Assembly (NCBI RefSeq): GCF_009649745.1
Contig: NZ_WJNG01000013.1
Location: 1 to 64,000, forward strand
Length of the DNA: 64,000 bases
Direction of reading: 5' to 3'
Source of the DNA: Aquibacillus halophilus
Lineage (GTDB): Bacteria; Bacillota; Bacilli; Bacillales; Amphibacillaceae
Part shown: positions 28,000-42,162 of the stretch, piece after piece
Numbering within the stretch: position 1 is the stretch's first letter
Layout of the letters: each line of letters begins with the position of its first letter
The notes under the pieces: generated by a model
Databases searched by the model: none
The model's input: only the letters and a program-made list of their open reading frames with translations
Told to the model about the DNA's origin: nothing
Translations under genes and position numbers: made by a program

Positions 28000-28361
28000 T
28001 GTCCACCTCTGACCTTCTTTAGTTTCGTATTTCGTTTCTTAAATTTGTTAATTAAACACACTACTTCATAACTATGACGATTGTGATTAGTTTATTCGTG
28101 AAATGTTGAAAAGTGCCCGAACTATTGCAGGAGGAAGTTAATACATTAGGTAATGGAGTTACAGGGGGTTATTTGTTTAGTCTGATTATAGAAAGATTGT
28201 TGTATGCATTACAAAATCTATGAATTGTGAGGGAACTGTAATGTTGATTTTCTTTGTGCGATGTATTGCTATGAAGTAATCTGTCGAAGCAGTGCATAGC
28301 AGCCAATTAAAAAAGAAGGTGGAAAGCAAAAAGTCCCGTCGCATATTTATTTAAAGCAAAA
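28000..28361. other. Intergenic region between S66 gene and murAA
   Basis: About 360 bases, AT-rich, downstream of the murAA terminator and upstream of the S66 gene. I see no RNA gene, repeat copy or promoter I would defend. Confidence 0.4.
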
Positions 28362-28391
28362 ACAAAGACTACCTTAGTCGGTAGCCTTTGT
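28362..28391 (-). terminator. Terminator of murAA
   Basis: Stem ACAAAG.CTACC/GGTAG.CTTTGT with minus-strand TTTTTG, 11 bases beyond the murAA stop. Confidence 0.85.
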
Positions 28392-28401
28392 CATTGTTTT
28401 A

Positions 28402-29712
28402 TTAAGATACAGAGCTATGCTCATGTGTGGTTGCATCAATGATAATATTTTCCTCATCATCGACACGTTCAATATCTGCGCCAAGTTGTGCGAATTTTTC
28501 AGTTAAATTTACATAACCACGATCCAGGTGTTTTAATTCAGTTACACGGGTGTAACCTTCTGCAGTCAATCCTGCTAGAATTAATGCTGCACCTGCTCTT
28601 AAATCCGTTGCAGCAACTTCAGCTCCTTGCAATATTACTGGACCTTCGACAATAACACTACGGCCCTCAATCTTTAGCTTGGCATTCATGCGACGGAATT
28701 CTTCCACATGCATGAAGCGGTTTTCGAATACGGTTTCTGTAATCACACTTGTGCCTTTAGCATTTAACATCAATGCCATCATTTGCGACTGCATATCCGT
28801 TGGAAAGCCTGGGTGAGGTAATGTTTTTAAATCAGTTGCTATTAGAGTTTTAGGTCCAATTACTCGAAGACCGTCTGGCTCTTCTATTATTTTTACACCC
28901 ATTTCTTCCATTTTAGAAACTAAAGAACGCATATGCTCTAGTTCAGCACCTTTTACCAAGACATTTCCGCCTGTAATAGCTGCTGCAACCATAAATGTCC
29001 CTGCTTCAATACGGTCTGGGATAATTGTGTGCTCTGCACCATGAAGGGTTTTTACCCCTTCAATTTTAATTATCTCTGTTCCTGCACCAACTACTTTAGC
29101 ACCCATCTTGTTAAGGAAATTTGCTAAGTCAACAATTTCTGGTTCTTTAGCGCAGTTCTCTAAGATGGTTTTACCATCTGCTAATGCAGCAGCCATCATA
29201 ATGTTTTCTGTGGCACCTACACTTGGAACGTCTAAATAAATCTTTGCCCCTTTTAAACGGCCATTTGTATAAACTTCAACAAATCCGTTGCCGACATGCA
29301 CCTTTGCACCCATAGCTTCAAATCCTTTTAAATGAAGATCAATAGGTCGGGAACCAATTGCACAGCCCCCAGGTAGTGCAACCTTCGCATGACCGTATCT
29401 TGCTAGTAATGGACCTAACACAAGAACGGATGCACGCATTTTTCTCACGAATTCAAATGGCGCTTCGGTTTTAAGTGGTTGTGTTGCATCAACAGTTACT
29501 GTATTGTTTGCAAAACTTATATCTGCGTTCATGTTACTTAAAACTTCTTTAATTGTAAAAACATCGGCAAGGGCTGGAACTTCATGAATCACACTTTTTC
29601 CTTCACTTGCAATAATACTTGCTGCGATGACAGGCAGTACGGCATTTTTGGCTCCTTCGATCTTTACAGTGCCATTTAACTGCCTTCCACCACCGACGAT
29701 GATTTTCTCCAA
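28402..29712 (-). CDS. murAA: UDP-GlcNAc 1-carboxyvinyltransferase (MurAA)
   Basis: A 436-residue enzyme adding the enolpyruvyl group of PEP to UDP-GlcNAc, the first committed step of peptidoglycan synthesis. The catalytic cysteine is in [15 protein letters not shown] (about Cys117); [15 protein letters not shown] and [15 protein letters not shown] are also present. The fosfomycin-sensitive Cys form is intact. Its place next to ywmB and ywzB identifies it as the main MurAA rather than MurAB, a second copy of which is at 57839-59125. RBS GGAG-type before ATG; 34 bases after ywmB. Confidence 0.96.
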   Translation of the reverse strand: MEKIIVGGGRQLNGTVKIEGAKNAVLPVIAASIIASEGKSVIHEVPALADVFTIKEVLSNMNADISFANNTVTVDATQPLKTEAPFEFVRKMRASVLVLGPLLARYGHAKVALPGGCAIGSRPIDLHLKGFEAMGAKVHVGNGFVEVYTNGRLKGAKIYLDVPSVGATENIMMAAALADGKTILENCAKEPEIVDLANFLNKMGAKVVGAGTEIIKIEGVKTLHGAEHTIIPDRIEAGTFMVAAAITGGNVLVKGAELEHMRSLVSKMEEMGVKIIEEPDGLRVIGPKTLIATDLKTLPHPGFPTDMQSQMMALMLNAKGTSVITETVFENRFMHVEEFRRMNAKLKIEGRSVIVEGPVILQGAEVAATDLRAGAALILAGLTAEGYTRVTELKHLDRGYVNLTEKFAQLGADIERVDDEENIIIDATTHEHSSVS

Positions 29713-29746
29713 GGTTCATTCTCCTCTGCGTCCAATTTCACTATTA

Positions 29747-30487
29747 TTAATATTCAGTAGCTATGATAGGTGTTCCTATTGTAAGGGTTGTTTCTCCGCC
29801 CAATCCTTCACGAGCGGCTAACTGCACATTCATCGGTTTGTCTGAAATGGGAATTACATTTTTCCAATGAGGTGTATATCCAGATAGGACTGCAAAATTA
29901 TCTTCTTCTATATAATCTAGTGGTTGAACATTCAACTTTTCTATTATTTTATCAAATAAATAAACACTACTAATGATATCATTAGTTTGACCTGAGATAC
30001 AAGAGAATTTTGTTGATTTCCCACTAAATATATCATTTACTATGTTTTCTAGTTTACTAGAATAATAGGATCTGATCGACTCGTCCCAAATAGTACCAGA
30101 AAGCTTATATATTAACTCAGCATCATGGTTTATGTCAGTCGGCACGATCAATAAGAATGATTCGTTAACACTATCATTTTTATGGGGCTCTATGGTGAAT
30201 TTTTTTGCTGATTCTGTTTGTTCTAGTTTAAATGATGAACCCTGAAATTCTATTTCAATCTTTCTCTTAATCTCCGATACCATGTGTCTACCCACTTTTT
30301 CTTTCGTTATAAACTCCCATTCTTGTAAAACAAGGTTTTCTTGTTCTAATAGACTTACCATATCATCTACTTCATGCAAGGGAGTAGGTGAAGCACTAGA
30401 ATAAGGGATATATGTAGAGATTAATAAAGTGAAAGTAAATAAACCGAGCAATACCGAATTTTTCTTGGATATTATATTGGCAGTCAT
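29747..30487 (-). CDS. ywmB: YwmB-like exported protein (DUF1779)
   Basis: A 246-residue protein between ywzB and murAA, exactly the position of ywmB in B. subtilis. The open frame begins with a TTG at 30505, but the ATG at 30487 has AAAGGAG at 8 bases and is preferred. The N-terminus is a signal peptide (about residues 9-30, ending near YSSASP). The rest is mixed alpha/beta and ends in GYTPHWKNVIPISDKPMNVQLAAREGLGGETTLTIGTPIIATEY, the best conserved part of the family. Databases sometimes call it TATA-box binding for fold reasons; there is no evidence it binds DNA. Function unknown. Confidence 0.82.
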   Translation of the reverse strand: MTANIISKKNSVLLGLFTFTLLISTYIPYSSASPTPLHEVDDMVSLLEQENLVLQEWEFITKEKVGRHMVSEIKRKIEIEFQGSSFKLEQTESAKKFTIEPHKNDSVNESFLLIVPTDINHDAELIYKLSGTIWDESIRSYYSSKLENIVNDIFSGKSTKFSCISGQTNDIISSVYLFDKIIEKLNVQPLDYIEEDNFAVLSGYTPHWKNVIPISDKPMNVQLAAREGLGGETTLTIGTPIIATEY

Positions 30488-30590
30488 AAAAAACTCTCCT
30501 TTCAACTACTTAACTTGTGATAAGTATCGGCTGGAGAGTTAGTGGATATACATATTATTTTCCGTCAATGTTAGACAAATAGACGACGAG

Positions 30591-30827
30591 TTAAAAAAGC
30601 AGATTTAATTGCTGTGACCATTGTAGGAAGTCTAGGAAGAATCTGCTTACTGTTGTACCAATGGTAATTGTTAAAAAGATCATCAAGACTCGTGCCTCAA
30701 AAACACGTGATTTTTTCAGTAATGGATCTATTTTAACAGCTTGTAGTACTTGCCATGTAATGATTATAAAAATGATGTGTGAAATCATACTTATTAATGC
30801 GATTTGGCCTAGTGTTTGCATTATCAT
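30591..30827 (-). CDS. ywzB: Small membrane protein YwzB (DUF1146)
   Basis: A protein of about 78 residues with two hydrophobic segments. Family features are LGQIALISMISHIIFIIITWQVLQAVKI and RVLMIFLTITIGTTVSRFFLDFL. It sits between the atp operon and ywmB, as in B. subtilis. The frame opens further upstream, but the MIMQTLGQ start fits the family, with GAAGGCGTGAG just before. Function unknown. Confidence 0.85.
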   Translation of the reverse strand: MIMQTLGQIALISMISHIIFIIITWQVLQAVKIDPLLKKSRVFEARVLMIFLTITIGTTVSRFFLDFLQWSQQLNLLF

Positions 30828-31156
30828 GTACTCACGCCTTCTTTCATTCTTCTTTAGATTTGCCAATTAAACATTGACATTTCTGGCGCTAAAAGTCAAT
30901 TGATATAGTTAGTGACTATAGGATTAAATTTTTTTTATAAACTAATGATACATATAGTGACATTAGCTGATATTTCCCGGGTAATATCGACATTATTTGT
31001 TGGTGATTTAGTTTTATGAGGATGAGTAAGTACAAAAGGTTATTTTTGTAAATTTTGTTGTTAATTAGGATGCTCAGATGATATGAAATGCGTCATAACT
31101 ATTGTTTGTAATTTGCTTTCTACTTTCTCTTTTTAATTGTTGACATACACCGTTTC
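30828..31156. other. Upstream region of ywzB
   Basis: AT-rich stretch between ywzB and the E2 repeat pair. No convincing gene or RNA element is visible. Confidence 0.4.
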
Positions 31157-31268
31157 GGCAGAATACTTCGCTTTCCGTGGGCACGACCTCAGCCTCCTCA
31201 GAATCAAAGAACGATTCTTCCGGGGTCTTCGGAACGCGCTGTTCCCACAGGAGTCTACGTATTCTGCC
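31157..31268 (+). repeat. Hairpin repeat R3 (left partner of pair E2)
   Basis: 112 bases with outer arms GGCAGAATAC/GTATTCTGCC, inner stem GTGGG/CCCAC and apical hairpin GAATC-AAAGAAC-GATTC. It aligns end to end with the reverse complement of R2. Differences in the stem are paired changes, and the apical hairpin has different bases but remains a hairpin. Confidence 0.9.
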
Positions 31269-31529
31269 TTCACTAGTAGCAGTGTTCTGATATCGAAGAG
31301 AAAAATCCCAAGTTCTATGTCTCAAGGACTTTACCGCCTTTAGAAGAAAGTTATTCTAAGATGCGGATCTTCACTACGCTACTTTTGGCTGTACTTATCC
31401 ATCTTCCTTTCATTATAGTTGCAATAAGAATGTTGAATAAAGCGGCGAGTAGTCGACTCTACAGATCAATTTTCATCATGCGATGTTGATTGTTTTAATG
31501 CATAGTCTACAACTAACTATACCAACGAA
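31269..31529. other. Spacer of repeat pair E2
   Basis: 261 bases. Its first 60 bases, read in reverse, match the right end of the E4 spacer (CCTTGAGACATAG ... TTCGATA.TCAGAACACT). A remnant resembling the R1/R8 arm (AGTCGACTC) lies at about 31451-31460. Confidence 0.65.
31467..31491 (+). repeat. 25-bp direct repeat, copy 1
   Basis: This segment (31467-31491) recurs at 31563-31587 with two A/G differences. The second copy lies inside the R4 repeat as part of an insertion. Confidence 0.8.
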
Positions 31530-31694
31530 GGAAATATACGGAGACTCCTCGAAAATAAAAACCAATTTTCATCGTGCGGTGTTGATTCAAGAAGAAAATT
31601 CAAGTCCTGCGGGATGGAAAGGCATAGGTGAGACCCCACAGTGCGTAGCACGAGGAGGCTCAACAGCCGCCCGCGGAAAGCGTAGTATATTTCC
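31530..31694 (-). repeat. Hairpin repeat R4 with internal insertion (right partner of pair E2)
   Basis: Outer arms GGAAATATAC/GTATATTTCC. Apart from roughly 56 extra bases at about 31548-31603, flanked by a duplicated TCCT, it matches the reverse complement of R7 (51043-51148). The arms of R7 read GGAAATACAC/GTGTATTTCC, so the change is compensated on the other strand. Apical hairpin GTGC-GTA-GCAC. Confidence 0.88.
31563..31587 (+). repeat. 25-bp direct repeat, copy 2 (inside R4)
   Basis: Second copy of the segment at 31467-31491, with two A/G differences, located within the inserted bases of R4. Confidence 0.8.
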
Positions 31695-31765
31695 GAAGTG
31701 GCGTAAGTTACGCCGGAGTTTATGGATATTGTGTCAAAAACAACAATCTTATTGAACAAAACAAA

Positions 31766-31799
31766 AAGACTTTAAATCCGGTTTAGGATTTAAAGTCTT
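31766..31799 (-). terminator. Terminator of the ATP synthase operon
   Basis: Perfect 14-base stem AAGACTTTAAATCC/GGATTTAAAGTCTT with a 6-base loop and minus-strand TTTTTG, 11 bases after the atpC stop. Confidence 0.92.
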
Positions 31800-31809
31800 A
31801 TTTTGCGAA

Positions 31810-32247
<438 letters not shown>

Positions 32248-32264
32248 TCAAAAATATCTCTTCT

Positions 32265-33698
<1,434 letters not shown>

Positions 33699-33734
33699 TC
33701 AGGATGTTTAGTTCCTAAAACTTATTATGAAGAG

Positions 33735-34604
<870 letters not shown>

Positions 34605-34690
34605 TCACCGTCCTTTCTAAAAAGGATTACGATAGATGATAGTTAAAAAGCCTGAAAGTTTCTCTGTACTTTTTAAACGTTTATATAAAA

Positions 34691-36205
<1,515 letters not shown>

Positions 36206-36220
36206 TCACCCCTATCATTG

Positions 36221-37305
<1,085 letters not shown>

Positions 37306-37347
37306 CTATCCATCTTTCTTTGTTCAAAACCATATAAAACATAAAGG

Positions 37348-37382
37348 AATGGCGAAGGTTGTCTTAGACGAACTTCGCCATT
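37348..37382 (-). other. Intercistronic stem-loop between atpE and atpF
   Basis: Perfect 10-base stem AATGGCGAAG/CTTCGCCATT with a loop of 15 bases, 17 bases after the atpE stop. The following minus-strand sequence (CCTTTATGTTTTATAT) is only partly T-rich, so it may be a leaky terminator or an mRNA-stabilising or processing structure. Confidence 0.75.
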
Positions 37383-37398
37383 TTATATCAATACTTTA

Positions 37399-37626
<228 letters not shown>

Positions 37627-37660
37627 TTAGAATATATACCTTATAATTTTATTAAACATT

Positions 37661-38787
<1,127 letters not shown>

Positions 38788-38788
38788 C

Positions 38789-39010
38789 TTAGTCGTCCCC
38801 CGTGTATTTTCTTACTAAATGAATAGTTCCATATGTACCAGATGCCACACCAAGAAAAAGTGCGAGCACTAAAAAAAGTGGTTTTGTAGAAAATAGGTCG
38901 TCAAGCCAGGTTCCTAGGAAAATACCAACGAGTGGGCCTCCTACAAGCTGTGACAAGATACCACTAGTTAAAGCCATACCTCGAAACGGACTGTTTTTAC
39001 TTCGGCTCAA
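38789..39010 (-). CDS. atpZ: AtpZ/AtpI-family small membrane protein
   Basis: About 73 residues with two transmembrane segments (TSGILSQLVGGPLVGIFLGTWLDDLF and LFLVLALFLGVASGTYGTIHLV), the layout of AtpZ found upstream of atpI in some bacilli and absent from B. subtilis. AtpZ with AtpI is thought to supply Mg2+ or aid assembly. A frame opens with GTG at 39028, but that has no site. TTG at 39010 has AGGGGCGG about 8 bases before and is preferred. It is the first gene of the operon. One base separates it from atpI. Confidence 0.75.
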   Translation of the reverse strand: MSRSKNSPFRGMALTSGILSQLVGGPLVGIFLGTWLDDLFSTKPLFLVLALFLGVASGTYGTIHLVRKYTGDD

Positions 39011-39038
39011 TCCTACCGCCCCTATCACATTCGAGCGT

Positions 39039-39068
39039 GTTTCACAGTGACATTTATCACAGTGAAAC
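39039..39068 (-). other. Stem-loop in the atp operon leader
   Basis: Near-perfect 12-base inverted repeat GTTTCAC.GTGA/TCAC.GTGAAAC with a 6-base loop, about 25-30 bases before the first start codon and downstream of the promoter. It would form in the mRNA leader. It could equally be a protein-binding palindrome. Confidence 0.7.
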
Positions 39069-39090
39069 CCTTATCATTCCACACTAAATT

Positions 39091-39119
39091 AGCATACAAT
39101 AGGGGTGCTACAATGTCAA
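39091..39119 (-). promoter_or_regulatory. SigA promoter of the atp operon
   Basis: On the minus strand a perfect TTGACA (39114-39119) and TATGCT (39091-39096) are separated by 17 bases, about 80 bases before the first atp gene. It is the best promoter match in the window. Confidence 0.85.
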
Positions 39120-39153
39120 TTAGTTTAAAACACAAATTGACCATTGGAAAAAA

Positions 39154-39171
39154 TTATCAATAAGTTGATAA
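39154..39171 (-). terminator. Probable terminator of the vpr-like gene
   Basis: Short AT-rich stem TTATCAA/TTGATAA with a 4-base loop, followed on the minus strand by ATTTTTTCC, about 130 bases after the protease stop and just before the atp promoter. Confidence 0.55.
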
Positions 39172-39304
39172 ATAGCACGTTTTACGCCTCATCGATGACA
39201 GGTCCCTCTTAACACCCTTCCTGTAATTATAGATGAAATCCCTTAAGGAGAAAATCGACAAATTTGTGAACAATATCTAACTATGTTCTATTTTTGTCAT
39301 ATAT

Positions 39305-41491
39305 TTATTCTGGAAACTCAATTACTATCTCGGTTTGATAACTATGCTGCTTATTATCAGCTGTCTCAACCGTAACGTTAGCTAAATATTTACCAGTCTT
39401 TCCAAGATTTCTTTTTTCCATCGAACCTTCAACTAAACCAGCTTTTAAATCCTCAAGCTCTAGTAAAGTCCGCTCAAATGCTAGTGTACGCGGATTATAT
39501 AAATCAACTGTTACTTTATCCGCTTTTTCAGGTAAATATAAACGATACTGATATTGGTCGTCTGAGAAAGTTCTTAAAGAAAACTCCATTCCCATCGCTT
39601 TAGGATAATCACCTTCTTTGTTAAGTAAAAGATACGGCAGATTATAAGTCTGTGATTGTTGTTTTAATGTTAGCCAGCCTTGATGCAAGCCATTTTTCAA
39701 TAGTGAACTATTAATGGACGCTTCAATAGCAACTGTTTTCTTACTTTTGGCTCCAATTTTAAAACTGTTTGGCATATGCCAACGTATTCCCCGTGTCTGT
39801 TTAGGAAGGTCAAAACGGTATACTAGATCGTGATTCGACACATTCTCAATTTCTATCTTTACTGTGTGATTTTCTAGCAAATCTTCAATTTTCCCAAGAG
39901 TTAGTAATGGTTCATGAATAATTGTTGTTGTTTCAATTGCTTTTTGAGGCTGCATTCGCCCCATCCCTTGGATAATGGGATCATACAGTTCTTCTCCTTT
40001 TTGCAGGGGAAGTGCGGTGGTTAGCAATGCACCTTTTAATTGTTCAGGCGTCCAATCAGGATGAGCCTGTTTTACTAGCGCCAGTCCACCTGCTACATGG
40101 GGTGCGGCCATACTTGTCCCTTGTAGCTCCATGTATCCACCAGGAACGGTACTGGTTATTGCAGCACCAGGGGCAACTATTTCAGGTTTTATTTTCCAGT
40201 TCGTTGTTACCGGGCCACGGGAGCTAAAGTCTGCCATCTTGTCCTGTGATGCTTGGTATTTTGTATCAATCCATTTATCCTTTTTGACAATTTGGTTGGT
40301 TAACCATTCCCCGTCCTTCTTAGAAATAGTTGTTGCCGGTATATTAATTTCACTTTGGCCATCGTCTACTGATCCCTGAAAGGAACCAGCTTCATTGTTA
40401 TAAATGATGACAGCTTTTGCACCCGCTTGTTCTGCTATTCTAGCTTTTTCCGCAAAGGGGATTTCGCCACGTTTCATTAATACTATTTTATCCCTAGCGT
40501 TGGCAATCTCTTCTTTTCCAAGCCCTCCATCGATTACAGGATATTCCTTTGTTAAATCCCAAGGCGTAGACCCCATCAGTGGTGACATGTAAATTTTTTT
40601 ATCCAAAAATGAGTCACTGAGATATGGTATGTTGAGCGGCGGTGTCGATGCTCCAACTGACAGGGCATCAGTCGATGTAGCTGGTGATCCCACTGTCCAG
40701 TTATTCGGTCCAGAATTTCCATTGGCAATAACGATGGATACTCCGAGGGCGACAGCTTTGTTAACCGCAATGCTCGTTGGCCAATCTGGTCCATTAACGG
40801 CATTGCCAAGGGACATGTTGATGATATCCATTCCATCTTTGACTGCCTTCTCGATTGCTGCAATCACCTGGATTGAGGTTCCCATCCCACCAGGGCCAAG
40901 CGCCCGATAGCCATACAATTCCGCTTCCGGTGCAACACCCTTCATTTCACCATTAGCCGCAATAATTCCGGCAACGTGAGAGCCGTGAATGGTTGGCATT
41001 CCTTGTTCTGGTAATGTTTCCATCGGATCGTCATCCAAGTCAACCAGGTCATAGCCACCTTTATAATTGGGTTTCAAATCTGGATGGGTATGGTCAATCC
41101 CAGTGTCAATCACACCAATCTTCACACCCTTGCCAGTATAGCTAGTTGATTCGCTTGAATTATCCCCTTGCTTAAGAAATGGAACACTATTATTAATCGA
41201 CTGTGTTTGATAGATGTGGACCTGATATGCATTTACAACAAAATCGAGGCGTTCCATTTTGGCCAATTGCCCTGGCTTTGCTCTTAGTGCAAGGCCATTA
41301 AACAATGTGTCGTAGACTTGGACTACTTCAATAAAAGGATGGTAATTTTCAATATATTGTTTATGCTGATGGGGATTTCCATCTACTTCAATAATGATTG
41401 ACTGTAATTCTTTATCTTGTGCAGTGCTTGATAAAGGGAAGAGAATAGTACATATGATGGTGAATAGAATGATTGTTTTGTGTAAGCTCAT
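39305..41491 (-). CDS. vpr: Vpr-like S8 subtilisin protease with PA domain
   Basis: A 728-residue secreted protease. It has a signal peptide (residues 1-24), an inhibitor-I9-like propeptide (about 28-95) and a subtilisin domain with catalytic Asp in IGVIDTGIDHTHPDLKP, His in HGSHVAGIIAANGEM and Ser in LQGTSMAAPHVAGGLALV. A protease-associated (PA) insert lies between His and Ser (KRGEIPFAEKARIAEQAGAKAVIIYNNEAG). A C-terminal beta-rich region follows. B. subtilis Vpr has the same order and is about 800 residues, so this one is slightly shorter. The insert pattern supports Vpr rather than a plain subtilisin. Its position just upstream of the atp operon differs from B. subtilis. Confidence 0.9.
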   Translation of the reverse strand: MSLHKTIILFTIICTILFPLSSTAQDKELQSIIIEVDGNPHQHKQYIENYHPFIEVVQVYDTLFNGLALRAKPGQLAKMERLDFVVNAYQVHIYQTQSINNSVPFLKQGDNSSESTSYTGKGVKIGVIDTGIDHTHPDLKPNYKGGYDLVDLDDDPMETLPEQGMPTIHGSHVAGIIAANGEMKGVAPEAELYGYRALGPGGMGTSIQVIAAIEKAVKDGMDIINMSLGNAVNGPDWPTSIAVNKAVALGVSIVIANGNSGPNNWTVGSPATSTDALSVGASTPPLNIPYLSDSFLDKKIYMSPLMGSTPWDLTKEYPVIDGGLGKEEIANARDKIVLMKRGEIPFAEKARIAEQAGAKAVIIYNNEAGSFQGSVDDGQSEINIPATTISKKDGEWLTNQIVKKDKWIDTKYQASQDKMADFSSRGPVTTNWKIKPEIVAPGAAITSTVPGGYMELQGTSMAAPHVAGGLALVKQAHPDWTPEQLKGALLTTALPLQKGEELYDPIIQGMGRMQPQKAIETTTIIHEPLLTLGKIEDLLENHTVKIEIENVSNHDLVYRFDLPKQTRGIRWHMPNSFKIGAKSKKTVAIEASINSSLLKNGLHQGWLTLKQQSQTYNLPYLLLNKEGDYPKAMGMEFSLRTFSDDQYQYRLYLPEKADKVTVDLYNPRTLAFERTLLELEDLKAGLVEGSMEKRNLGKTGKYLANVTVETADNKQHSYQTEIVIEFPE

Positions 41492-41635
41492 ATATTGAAT
41501 TTATCCCCCCACGTTTTTTCCTATTAGTATCTGTGAATTCGCTCTGTTTTATGTGTCTGATTTTGCCGATATAAAATGCTACGTAACTATGTGACTGTAC
41601 CCACCCTTTATAGGATGAGTGATCATCCATCGCTT
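41492..41635. other. Upstream region of the vpr-like gene
   Basis: Contains a GGGGGGATAAAT ribosome-binding region just before the protease start. No clear promoter. The E3 repeat pair begins 144 bases upstream of the start. Confidence 0.4.
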
Positions 41636-41747
41636 CGGAAAAACACTCCCTTTCCATGGGGAACGCTTCAGCCTCCTCACGAGCAAAAAACGCTCGTTGC
41701 GGGGTCTTCAGACTGTTCCTTTCCCATAGGAGTGTCGCATTTTTCCG
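41636..41747 (+). repeat. Hairpin repeat R5 (left partner of pair E3)
   Basis: 112 bases. Outer arms CGGAAAAA/TTTTTCCG, then CACTCC/GGAGTG with a few extra bases on one side, inner stem ATGGG/CCCAT and apical hairpin ACGAGC-AAAAAAC-GCTCGT. The CTTCAGCCTCCTC and GGGGTCTTC segments are shared with R2, R3 and R6. Confidence 0.85.
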
Positions 41748-41926
41748 CCGCTTAGAATGGCTTTCTGTTCAAGTGAGATGAATTCCAAGAAACGTTTAAT
41801 TCATGAATATAACTACTCTCACGAAGAAAGTTGGTTCTATTTTTGATCAGTCTTTTTGTATGTTTGATAATCTCAATAAACCAAACAATAGATATTTGCT
41901 CTTATATGGCTGTTGATTGAAGCGTA
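41748..41926. other. Spacer of repeat pair E3
   Basis: 179 bases. The TCTCACGAAGAAA segment (41817-41829) also occurs in the E4 spacer (51238-51250). The right end resembles, in reverse, the left end of the E1 spacer. Confidence 0.6.
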
Positions 41927-42061
41927 GGGCAGTCGACTCCTGCGGGAAAAGCAAATGGTTTTCGATGGGGCGAGTAATCGCAGTCCCAACAGCTGAAAAT
42001 CCCACAGGAAGCGGTTTTCTTCCGAGGAAGTTGAAGCGTTGCCCGCGGAAAGCGACTGCCC
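41927..42061 (-). repeat. Hairpin repeat R8 (right partner of pair E3)
   Basis: 135 bases with arms GGGCAGTCG/CGACTGCCC. Outside them GTTGATT/AATCAAC can extend the stem across an internal loop. Its reverse complement matches R1, which lacks about 35 bases of the loop side. Confidence 0.88.
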
Positions 42062-42136
42062 GGAGCGCAAATCAACATACAGCAATTTATGATTTTCGTG
42101 TCAAAAAAAACAATCCTTTAGAAAACAGCCATGCAA

Positions 42137-42162
42137 AAAGAGCCACCCGAGGGTAGCTCTTT
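42137..42162 (-). terminator. Terminator of mnaA
   Basis: Stem AAAGAGC.ACCC/GGGT.GCTCTTT with a 2-base loop and minus-strand TTTTTG. The stem overlaps the last two bases of the mnaA stop codon. Confidence 0.85.

Noticed and set aside
31074-31759. Several 60-90 residue frames inside repeat pair E2
   Set aside because: They come from the hairpin repeats themselves, differ between copies and have no conserved product.
40576-40863. Frames on both strands within the vpr-like gene
   Set aside because: They are shadows of the protease frame, with no homology or ribosome-binding sites.
41412-41657. 81-residue frame overlapping the start of the protease gene
   Set aside because: It overlaps the signal-peptide region in another frame and continues into repeat R5; no support as a gene.
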